Assembly: GCA_947474995.1 (NCBI GenBank) | Contig: CANJNJ010000006.1 | Location: 1-64,000, forward strand | Direction of reading: 5' to 3' | From: Opitutaceae bacterium | GTDB taxonomy: Bacteria; Verrucomicrobiota; Verrucomicrobiia; Opitutales; Opitutaceae | Length of the DNA: 64,000 nucleotides | Shown here: positions 27,947-35,793 of the stretch, piece after piece | Layout: each line of letters begins with the position of its first letter | Position numbering within the stretch: position 1 is the stretch's first letter | The notes under the pieces: generated by a model | Databases searched by the model: none | What the model saw: only the letters and a program-made list of their open reading frames with translations | Told to the model about the DNA's origin: nothing | Translations under genes and position numbers: made by a program

Positions 27947-28870
27947 GTGGGCCAAATTTCCTACAAAATCGGCGTCGACGGTGGCGGGACCAAGACCGAG
28001 TGCATCCTCGTTGATGCCGCCGGTGCAATCGTCGCCCGCCATCTCGCGCCCGGCTGCAACCCGAACATCGTCGGCCCCGACCAAGCCCGCCAAATCGTCA
28101 CCGAGGCATTGAACGCGCTGACTTCCACTCTCAACGCTCAACCCTCAACGCTCAACTCCTCCCCCACCACCACCACCCTCCTCTGCATGTCGGGCAACCG
28201 CGGCTTCTGGCGGGAGTTCGCCGCCAGCTTGCAGGGCTTCGGCCGCGTCACCGCCATCGACGACTCCCACCCCGTGCTGGAACTCGCCACGCACGGTCAG
28301 CCCGGGTTGGTGCTGCACGCGGGCACCGGTTCGTTTGTCGCCGCCCGCGCGCCCGACGGCTCGGTCCACTACGCCGGTGGGCTGGGCTGGCGTTTCGGTG
28401 ATCCCGGCAGCGGCTACGAGATCGGTCGCCGGGCGATTGCCCGCGCCCTCCTCGAGGTGCAGGGCTGGTCGGAGCCGACCGCCCTGGGCCAGGCCATCCG
28501 CGACCATACGCTGGCGAACGGCGCCGGCGACACCACCAACCTCTCGCGATTCTATTATCAGAATCCCGATCCCAATCGCGTCATCGCCGCGCTCGCCCCC
28601 CTCGTCCTCCAACTCGCCAGCGCGGGCGAGGCGACCGCCTCCCAATTGCTGGTCGAGTCCGCCAGGGAGCTCCTGCGCCTGGCCGAGGAGGTCGCCGCGA
28701 AACTATTTTCTCCGACCCGGTTGTCCGCCGTGCGCGCGGGTCTGAGCGGCCCCATCCTCACGCATCCGCTCATTCGGCAGGCCCTCGTTTCCTGCACCGC
28801 GCTTCCTCTTGCCCCCATCGAGGGCTCGCCGATTGACGGTGTCCGCCGGCTGCTCGCGCGCGAGAAATAG
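27947..28870 (+). CDS. BadF/BadG/GlcNAc-kinase family ATPase
   Basis: IGVDGGGTKTECILVDAAG; LHAGTGSFVAAR; GGLGWRFGDPGSGYEIGRRA; GTG start 27947. Confidence 0.85.
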   Translation: MGQISYKIGVDGGGTKTECILVDAAGAIVARHLAPGCNPNIVGPDQARQIVTEALNALTSTLNAQPSTLNSSPTTTTLLCMSGNRGFWREFAASLQGFGRVTAIDDSHPVLELATHGQPGLVLHAGTGSFVAARAPDGSVHYAGGLGWRFGDPGSGYEIGRRAIARALLEVQGWSEPTALGQAIRDHTLANGAGDTTNLSRFYYQNPDPNRVIAALAPLVLQLASAGEATASQLLVESARELLRLAEEVAAKLFSPTRLSAVRAGLSGPILTHPLIRQALVSCTALPLAPIEGSPIDGVRRLLAREK

Positions 28871-28876
28871 TTTCCC

Positions 28877-29806
28877 ATGATTTTTTTGCGCCGCGTTCTC
28901 CTTCTTTCCGGTGCCCAAGCCCTCGCGGTCTGGGCTATGGCTATCGCGCCCGACCCGGGCGCGATAGCGTTCGGCACCGAAAAATACGTGGAGTACGACG
29001 CCGGTGACTTGCCGCTGGTGATCACCACGCCGCACGGCGGTCGACTTCGACCCGAGTCGCTGCCAAATCGCGTCGACGGGGTCACCGGCAGCGACCTCGA
29101 CACCCTGGAACTCGCCCGCGCGATCGCCGGCGAATTCGCGACCCGCACCGGACACCGCGTCCATTTGGTCGCGAGCCACCTGCACCGCAGCAAGCTCGAC
29201 CCCAATCGGGAAATCACGGAAGCGGCCCAGGGGAACGCCGCCGCGGAGCGCGCCTGGCGGGAATATCACGCGTTTATCACCGCGGCCACTGCCGCGGCGG
29301 CCGCCCAACACGGCTTTGCCTTCCTCATCGATCTCCACGGCCACGGCCATCCCATCCCGCGAATCGAACTCGGCTACACGCTGAACGAAGATCAACTCGG
29401 CCAGTCCGATGCGGCGTTCGACGCTTCCGGGCTCATCGCGCGCAGCACGCTGCGCGACCTCCATGCGCGGCTGGGAGGCAGCGCGGCCCAACTGTTGCGC
29501 GGCCCGGGCAGCCTCGGGGATCTATTTGCCGCGCGGGGGCTGCGGGCCGTGCCGAGCCCGGAGGAGCCGGCGCCCGGCGAAAACCCCTTTTTCGCGGGAG
29601 CCTACACGATCAAGTTTCACGCCGCGGAACCCACGACGACGAAAGTGGACGGCGTCCAAGTCGAAACCTACCGCCAAGGACTGCGCGACACCGCGGAAAA
29701 TCGCGCCCGCTTTGCTACCGTGGTTGCCGAGGTGTTCACGATTTTCCTGCACGAGAGGTATCAGTACGATTTTCCCACGGCGAATTCCACCACGGCCAAT
29801 AAGTAG
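28877..29806 (+). CDS. Secreted N-formylglutamate amidohydrolase-like protein
   Basis: LPLVITTPHGG...SDLDTLELAR...NREITEAA...LIDLHGHGHP. Confidence 0.7.
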   Translation: MIFLRRVLLLSGAQALAVWAMAIAPDPGAIAFGTEKYVEYDAGDLPLVITTPHGGRLRPESLPNRVDGVTGSDLDTLELARAIAGEFATRTGHRVHLVASHLHRSKLDPNREITEAAQGNAAAERAWREYHAFITAATAAAAAQHGFAFLIDLHGHGHPIPRIELGYTLNEDQLGQSDAAFDASGLIARSTLRDLHARLGGSAAQLLRGPGSLGDLFAARGLRAVPSPEEPAPGENPFFAGAYTIKFHAAEPTTTKVDGVQVETYRQGLRDTAENRARFATVVAEVFTIFLHERYQYDFPTANSTTANK

Positions 29807-29844
29807 CCGGCGGCGTTGGACCAAGTTTTTCACCATTCCCCTTG

Positions 29845-30741
29845 ATGCCCGCGCTCGCTTCATCCTTCCCCGTTCTCACGGAAGCCGAGTGGGGCGCGCG
29901 CCAGTCGGCCCACGAGCGGCGGGTCCGCGGGTGGACGGATCCGCATCAGGCCCGGGCGGCGCGTGGCGAGAAGCATCCGGTCTACGATTTTCTCTTCACC
30001 TATTACGCGTTTCGACCGGCGTGGCTGCGGCGGTGGCACCCGGGACCGGATATAGCTCTCAGCGGCGACTCTGCGCGGGAGTTTTTGCGCCGGCCGGAGT
30101 ACCGCGAAGTCCCGCTCGGCGACGGCCGAACTGCGGTTCAGTTTGACCCCTCGGCCCTGTCGGCGAACCGCCGTGAATTTGTCGGCTGGTTGCGCGACCT
30201 CCTCACGGCCACGCAAGGGCGACCGGCGTTCTTCGGCTGCTTCGGCCTGCACGAGTGGGCGATGGTCTATCGCCAGAGTCCCGAGGAATTGCGTCACAAC
30301 GCCTGGCCGCTGCGATTTTCGCCCACCGAGATTGCGCAAATCGTCGAAGCGGCCCCGATCTGCTGCTCGCACTTCGACGCGTTTCGTTTTTTTACCGTCC
30401 CGGCCCGACCGTTGAACAAGCTCCAGCCCACGCGCGAGGAAAGCCCCCGGCTCGAGCAACGCGGCTGCCTGCACGCGAACATGGATCTCTACAAGTGGGC
30501 GTTCAAACTCGCGCCGTCGACGCCGGCGGAATTGATCGCCGACTGCTTTGAATTCGCCCGCGACATCCGCGAAATCGACATGCGCGCCAGTCCGTATGAT
30601 TTGCGCAACCTGGGCTTCGAACCAATCGCGATCGAGACGCCGGCGGGTCGCGCCGAGTACGAACGCCACCAACGTTCTTTCGCCGCCCGAGGTGAGCCGC
30701 TGCGGACGCGGCTGATCGCATTATGCGAGCGGCTGCTCTGA
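29845..30741 (+). CDS. Conserved protein often labelled 3-methyladenine DNA glycosylase-like
   Basis: VYDFLFTYYAFRPAWLRRWHPG...FFGCFGLHEWAMVYR...EQRGCLHANMDLYKWAFKLAP; function not established from sequence. Confidence 0.5.
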   Translation: MPALASSFPVLTEAEWGARQSAHERRVRGWTDPHQARAARGEKHPVYDFLFTYYAFRPAWLRRWHPGPDIALSGDSAREFLRRPEYREVPLGDGRTAVQFDPSALSANRREFVGWLRDLLTATQGRPAFFGCFGLHEWAMVYRQSPEELRHNAWPLRFSPTEIAQIVEAAPICCSHFDAFRFFTVPARPLNKLQPTREESPRLEQRGCLHANMDLYKWAFKLAPSTPAELIADCFEFARDIREIDMRASPYDLRNLGFEPIAIETPAGRAEYERHQRSFAARGEPLRTRLIALCERLL

Positions 30742-30746
30742 TCCGT

Positions 30747-30811
30747 TTGTAGTTCCGCCTTCAGGCGGAATCCGAGCGGCTCAAACCTTCCGCCTGAAGG
30801 CGGAACGACGA
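30747..30811. repeat. Paired palindromic repeat family A copy
   Basis: GTAGTTCCGCCTTCAGGCGGAA ... TTCCGCCTGAAGGCGGAACGAC. Confidence 0.8.
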
Positions 30812-30831
30812 GCTCAACCGGACCCCTGCCA

Positions 30832-31333
30832 TTAGGGGCACGTCTTCCCGTCCAGCAGCAGGATAAAAAAAGCCCCGCGCGCCCGCGTGAGAAAAGGAAT
30901 CGCCGCTACTCCCACGATCCCCACCACGACCGCATTGCCCGCGCGCCAGCCCAGCTGGAAAATCTGACTGTCGCGCGCATGCCGAGCATGAAAAAATGCA
31001 CCCGGCCATGAGGAATCCCTCCCCCAGCTTCGGACAATCGGCGCGCTGGAATTTCAACCAGTAGCCGTGGCCATAGGCCCCGCCGAGCAGAGCGCCCATG
31101 GCCACGATTTTCACCCAGCGATGAATCTCCTGCCAGTTGGCGCTGATGATGAGGGCGACGCCCACGGCACAAAGCACGGCACCTAGCAGGCTGATGATCG
31201 CCAGGAAGCGGGACACCGCGCCGCCTTCGCGTTCCGGATGCAGGGAGTGAAGTCTCTCCGCCTGCTCGCGCGAGATACCCGCCGCCTCGATCCAACGCGG
31301 AGATTCCTGCCGCAGTCGTGACTCGAACGACAT
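30832..31333 (-). pseudogene. Decayed DUF2157-like membrane protein
   Basis: MSFESRLRQESPRWIEAAGISREQAERLHSLHP...GEGFLMAGCIF, then frame change at a T6 run (30991-30996) to ...SQIFQLGWRAGNAVVVGIVGVAAIPFLTRARGAFFILLLDG. Confidence 0.65.
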
Positions 31334-31525
31334 GCGCCCAGCGACACCGCTGGTCCCAACCGACGCAAGCCTCGCCAGGCCGCCACCCGCTCCCTGCGCG
31401 CCGCCCCACGGCCAGCACCGCGACTGTCCGGGCGATTTCCCGCGACTAAGGACCATCCCGTGGTCTGCCACGGGCTTGTCCCCCGCGGGATTGCGTCGGC
31501 CCGACGGGCGCTCAAGCGTTGGCCG

Positions 31526-32605
31526 ATGGCTGAAACCGCCCACCCCGATCCGCGGCCAACGAAGCGGAAGCCGAGTTTCCCGATCAGCCCGGATTTACGC
31601 GGCTACCTCCGGCGCTACAAACGGGAACGGGATCTGCCGATCACTTACGATCGGCTACGCGCGTTCCATGAGGTGATCCCGCTCACGGATGAGGCCGGCA
31701 AACCGACGCTTTGGGACACGGTCATCTACGACGCCCTTGAAATGCCCGCGCTCAACCAGGCGCTCAAAGAGGTCTACGCGCTCCTGCGGGTCGACGGCGA
31801 TCTCTCGGTCGTCAGCCATCTCTACGTGGATCGGGTCGATTTCTGCACCTTCGGCAATTCCACGCCGTTTCGCATCCGGATCGTCAACGCCTACAATGAC
31901 AATCAGGACTATTTCTACGTGAAGCAGGCCGACGCCTCCCGCGTCTACGGTCTCGAACTCGAGCATCTGCTGTCACCGAACCGCCTCAATTTCATCACGC
32001 ACGGCACGACGCTGGTCGAGGAACACGTGGCCGGGATTCCCGGCGACATCTTTATCGCCAAGTGGCTGGGCCGGCCCGACCCCAAGCCCATCCGCGTGGC
32101 CAAGGAACTGGTGAAGTTCAACGAGCGCTGCTTCATCCGACTGCTCGGCGACATGCGCGCCTACAACTTTGTCTGCGTCATCACGCCGGACTTCGAGGAG
32201 TCGCAAATCCGGATCCGCGCGATGGATTTCGATCAGCAAAGCTACGACGGCCGGAAGAAGTTCTACCTGCCGCAGTTCTTCAAGGAGAACAGCGCCCTCG
32301 TCAGTTTCTGCGCCAAGCACATGCGGCCCGAAACGGCCCGGCAATACCAGCGCGAGGAGCAAACGCTCATCCTGCAACGCGCCGCCCTCGCCTCCGAACG
32401 GCTCGGCTTGCTGCTGCACGACATGGCGGGGGACGCCATCGCCCCGATGCCAAAGGTCCACCTGCTGCGCCAGGAGCTGGCGGAGCACTACCATCGCTCC
32501 GACTACCTGCGCTGCGAGTCGATGGGCGCGCTTATTCGCCAGAATCTCGAGTCCATCCGCCGCGACATCGGCCGCCCGGTCGTGCCAGAGTTGTTGCCGG
32601 AGTAG
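31526..32605 (+). CDS. Hypothetical protein of unknown function (359 aa)
   Basis: Long ORF with well-distributed charged and aromatic residues (NAYNDNQDYFYVKQADASRVYGLELEHLLSPNRLNFITHGTTLVEEHVAGIPGD). Confidence 0.7.
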   Translation: MAETAHPDPRPTKRKPSFPISPDLRGYLRRYKRERDLPITYDRLRAFHEVIPLTDEAGKPTLWDTVIYDALEMPALNQALKEVYALLRVDGDLSVVSHLYVDRVDFCTFGNSTPFRIRIVNAYNDNQDYFYVKQADASRVYGLELEHLLSPNRLNFITHGTTLVEEHVAGIPGDIFIAKWLGRPDPKPIRVAKELVKFNERCFIRLLGDMRAYNFVCVITPDFEESQIRIRAMDFDQQSYDGRKKFYLPQFFKENSALVSFCAKHMRPETARQYQREEQTLILQRAALASERLGLLLHDMAGDAIAPMPKVHLLRQELAEHYHRSDYLRCESMGALIRQNLESIRRDIGRPVVPELLPE

Positions 32606-32811
32606 CCCAGGCGCATCGCCCTCTTATCTCCGGCGAGGCCATTTTCATTTTCGACTGTTTGGCCGGCCTGCCCCGGTTGCGTGCGCCCGGGCTATAGTCA
32701 AAACCGCTGCGGTTTTGCTTGGGCCCGCATCCTCATCGATATCCGCCACGCCCCCGGCTCAGGTGGTCGGATAACCCACGAACCACCAAGAGCGGTGCCG
32801 GTGCGGGCCCT

Positions 32812-33594
32812 TTATTTCATCTGCGAGAAATCCGTCGGGGTTAGAAACATTGACTCCACCTTCGTCGTCAACGGGCCCCCTTTTTCAGAATCCGATTTCG
32901 CCTTCACCCAAATCGGATCGGCGCGAAACGCCGCCCACGACGCCGTGGCCGCTTCACGAGTGGGATAGGCCATGAGGTAAACGAGCGTCTGCCCGGCCCC
33001 CTTGTCGGCATCCATCGGGTGCAGATAGATGACATTGGTCATGTCGTGCTTCATGAAGCGCTCGATCGTGTAATTTCGGAAACGCGCATCGAGCGAGGCC
33101 AGTTTGCCTGCTGGCGTAGTGTAGGTGCGAAGCTCGAACACGCGATTCGCGGCACCCTTGGCGGCCGTCTTGCCGTGCGCCGGGGAATAGTCCGCGACCG
33201 TCAGGAAGACCGACTCAACCTTGGCGACAATCTTGCCGGCCGCTTCGCTCGCCGTGCGCGCCGCAACCCAAACCGGGTCCGCCCCGAAGGTTTTCCACGA
33301 CGCTGCAGCCGCCTCACGGCTCTTGTGCTGCAGCAGGTAGACGAGCTTGTCCCCCGCCCCATCCTTGGCGTCGAGCGGCACCCAGTAACCCACATTCACC
33401 ATGCCGTGTTTTTCGAAGAGCTTGCAGGTATGGTCGCGGAAACGCGCGAGCAGGGCATCCAGTTTACCCGGGAGCGTCGAGTAGGTGCGCAGTTCGTAAA
33501 CGGGTTCGTCAGCCGCGCGCGCCTGGGTGGGTACCGCGAGGGCACTGCCAAGGGCCAAAAAAACGAAAGCGAAGAGTCGGAGGGAGGCGATCAT
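32812..33594 (-). CDS. Secreted tandem NIPSNAP-domain protein
   Basis: Two YELRTYSTLPGKLDALLARFRDHT / FELRTYTTPAGKLASLDARFRNYT repeats plus signal peptide. Confidence 0.85.
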   Translation of the reverse strand: MIASLRLFAFVFLALGSALAVPTQARAADEPVYELRTYSTLPGKLDALLARFRDHTCKLFEKHGMVNVGYWVPLDAKDGAGDKLVYLLQHKSREAAAASWKTFGADPVWVAARTASEAAGKIVAKVESVFLTVADYSPAHGKTAAKGAANRVFELRTYTTPAGKLASLDARFRNYTIERFMKHDMTNVIYLHPMDADKGAGQTLVYLMAYPTREAATASWAAFRADPIWVKAKSDSEKGGPLTTKVESMFLTPTDFSQMK

Positions 33595-33730
33595 GGTGGG
33601 GATGGGTGAAGTCAGCGAGCGTTCCGCACCCCGGCGCGTGAGTCAATGCCATCGGGGCCTTTCTCCCCGGCTGGAACGTCTTAGCGCTTTATCGCTTTTT
33701 TTCGCCGGCTGGTTCACTCTCTTTTTCCTC

Positions 33731-34141
33731 GTGGCTCTCCGGATCAAACAACTCAGCGTTCTTGCGGCCGCCGTCTGGCTGGCCTGCGCAGGGTGCACCG
33801 AACCGGTTGTGCAAATCAAGATGAGCGGCAGTGTCACCGTCACGATCGTCGCACCCAAGAAGCAAACCAGCGGAAAAGCGCTGCTGGGCAACGAGGTCGT
33901 CATCGTTCTGCCTCCGCCCAAGGTCGCCGGTTACGTCTGGCAAATCACCGCGCACAACGCGCGCTTCCTGCGCCAGCGATCGGAAATCACGCCGGTGGCG
34001 GGCGGCGCGGGTGAGTCAAGGGTGTCGTTCGTCGCCATTCAAATCGGCGGAACGAAAGTTCGCTTTGCGCTGGTCGCCGCGGCCAATCAGGCCGAGATCG
34101 CCCCCGTCGACATCCAGGAAGTCGCCCTGACGATCGAGTGA
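33731..34141 (+). CDS. Small lipoprotein, possible chagasin-like (I42) fold
   Basis: Lipobox-like LACAGC; GNEVVIVLPPPKVAGYVWQITAHNARFL resembles chagasin layout; start codon uncertain. Confidence 0.45.
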   Translation: MALRIKQLSVLAAAVWLACAGCTEPVVQIKMSGSVTVTIVAPKKQTSGKALLGNEVVIVLPPPKVAGYVWQITAHNARFLRQRSEITPVAGGAGESRVSFVAIQIGGTKVRFALVAAANQAEIAPVDIQEVALTIE

Positions 34142-34147
34142 CGGCGC

Positions 34148-34495
34148 TCAGGCCGGCGCCCACGCGCCGACGCCGACAACTTCTTCAACTTCGGCCTCTT
34201 CGTCAGGCAGCTCGTTGAGCGGAGCGAAGCGCTCCGACGAAAAACCGAGTTCCTGCTCGCCCGTGTGGAAGGGATCCGGCGGGTTCTTCAGCTCTTCGAG
34301 CAGCAGCCCCACGGTGGCCGAGTCGCCACCCTTCACGATTTTCTCCCGCCCGAGGAAGACTTCGCGAATCGTGTAGATCTGGTCCTTGATCGGCAGCTGG
34401 CGGTAGAGCGCCCGAATCGTCGGGGTGAAGGTGTCGTTAATACAGACGACTTTCTGGCCTTTGAGCATCGCCACAAATTGAAATGCCGTTCCCAA
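34148..34495 (-). CDS. Small hypothetical protein (GQKVVCINDTFTPTIRALYRQLPIKDQIYTIREVFLGR)
   Basis: ORF with consistent composition; start may be M at 34468. Confidence 0.5.
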   Translation of the reverse strand: MGTAFQFVAMLKGQKVVCINDTFTPTIRALYRQLPIKDQIYTIREVFLGREKIVKGGDSATVGLLLEELKNPPDPFHTGEQELGFSSERFAPLNELPDEEAEVEEVVGVGAWAPA

Positions 34496-34521
34496 AAAGG
34501 CAACCTACTGGATGTGGCTTG

Positions 34522-34572
34522 GGATTTGGCCTCCGGCCAAATCCTAGTTTTCCCGGCGCCGCGCCGGGAAAA
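34522..34572. repeat. Two adjacent perfect hairpins
   Basis: GGATTTGGCC-TCC-GGCCAAATCC (34522-34544) and TTTTCCCGGCG-CCG-CGCCGGGAAAA (34548-34572). Confidence 0.7.
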
Positions 34573-34607
34573 CAAAGCGGCCCTGAAGAAACTCGGGAGG
34601 AAGCCTG

Positions 34608-35069
34608 TTACTCCAAGCGTCCTTCATCGAAGTCGATCAGATCGGGCACGCTCTTGATGTCCTCGCTCCGGTCCGCGCAGCCCATGGCCGTCAGGGCGGT
34701 CTTCAGGAATTCCCGGCCGGCCGTCGTCATGCCCATTTGCACGAGCCGGCGATTCCACTGCACCGCGCGGACATCGGCCGGAAACAGGGCCTTGAGCCGC
34801 GTCTCGATTTCCTGGTCGGTGGACGATTCGAGAACAATTTTTTCCACGTCGACTGGATCGATCCCCAAGTGAAGGGAAAGAAACCGGTCGCACCCGCGCT
34901 TGTAGTTCTTCGCGTAGCTCGCCGGCAGCGCGCCGTGGGCCTTCACGTATTGGCACTTCGCGATGAACCGCGGCAGGTAGAGCAGCCCCGTCGCCGCGTG
35001 CGGCACGTAAGGCGACGGCAGCGTCGTCAGTACTTCGCCGGTGGAACCGGGAATGGGTTTAGAGGACAT
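34608..35069 (-). CDS. DUF5069-family protein (second copy)
   Basis: LPRFIAKCQYVKAHGALPASYAKNYKRGCDRFL...SVPDLIDFDEGR. Confidence 0.65.
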   Translation of the reverse strand: MSSKPIPGSTGEVLTTLPSPYVPHAATGLLYLPRFIAKCQYVKAHGALPASYAKNYKRGCDRFLSLHLGIDPVDVEKIVLESSTDQEIETRLKALFPADVRAVQWNRRLVQMGMTTAGREFLKTALTAMGCADRSEDIKSVPDLIDFDEGRLE

Positions 35070-35374
35070 TAGATGCGATATTGAGAAAGGCTGTCAGCGA
35101 GGTATCCCGGCGCACGGCCGGCGTAGACTACGGCAAGGAACCACGCCGAATCATTGGTCAGTTCGTAATAAACGAGGTAGGGAAATTTCTTGCAGCGGTA
35201 ACAACGGAATCCGTGTGGGCCGGGCGCATGTTTCACCACTCCGGAAAGAACCTGTTTCACCCCCGCCTTGATTTCATTCCTAAACCGTAAGGCCAAGGGC
35301 GCCCCAATTTCCTGATAATGCTGGATTCCGGCTTCGAAGCTGGCCTTGAACTCGGGATGATAGACCGCCCTCAC
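35069..35374 (-). CDS. ParE/RelE-superfamily toxin
   Basis: YHPEFKASFEAGIQHYQEIGAPLALRFRNEIKAGVKQVL...GFRCYRCKKFPYLVYYELTND; overlaps the upstream antitoxin. Confidence 0.85.
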   Translation of the reverse strand: MRAVYHPEFKASFEAGIQHYQEIGAPLALRFRNEIKAGVKQVLSGVVKHAPGPHGFRCYRCKKFPYLVYYELTNDSAWFLAVVYAGRAPGYLADSLSQYRI

Positions 35375-35592
35375 AGCGCCTCGCCAAACACTTCTTCGCT
35401 GGTCAGGCCTTTTACTGCGCCCGAACGCAGCTCATCGGAACGGCGGCGAAGTTCCGCCACCAAGGCATCCGGCCAAAGAGCAGTTTTGCCGTTCTCAACA
35501 CTGTCAAACAAGAGCACGGCAAGTTGGGCGCGTTCTGAAACCGGCAGATCCAGCGCCTGAGTCGCCAATGCAGCATGCGGAAGATTAGCCAT
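35371..35592 (-). CDS. Addiction-module antitoxin (TIGR02574-like)
   Basis: ALDLPVSERAQLAVLLFDSVE...WPDALVAELRRRSDELRSGAVKGLTSEEVF; ATGA overlap with toxin. Confidence 0.85.
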   Translation of the reverse strand: MANLPHAALATQALDLPVSERAQLAVLLFDSVENGKTALWPDALVAELRRRSDELRSGAVKGLTSEEVFGEAL

Positions 35593-35675
35593 CGGAGCTA
35601 CGCTACGCCGATGCTTGCGGCGGACAACTGGAAAAATCAAACGGCGATCTCCAAGAGCGTGTAAAAACCCAACTT

Positions 35676-35770
35676 GTCATTCTGAGCGCCAGCGAAGAAT
35701 CCAGTTGGACCCTCGCTCCCCTTGAGGGCCGTGCACCTCCTGCTGGATTCTTCGCTCCGCTCAGAATGAC
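35676..35770. repeat. MITE-like inverted repeat family C copy
   Basis: GTCATTCTGAGCGCCAGCGAAGAATCCAG ... CTGGATTCTTCGCTCCGCTCAGAATGAC. Confidence 0.85.
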
Positions 35771-35793
35771 AAAATGGATTTATTAGAAACCCG

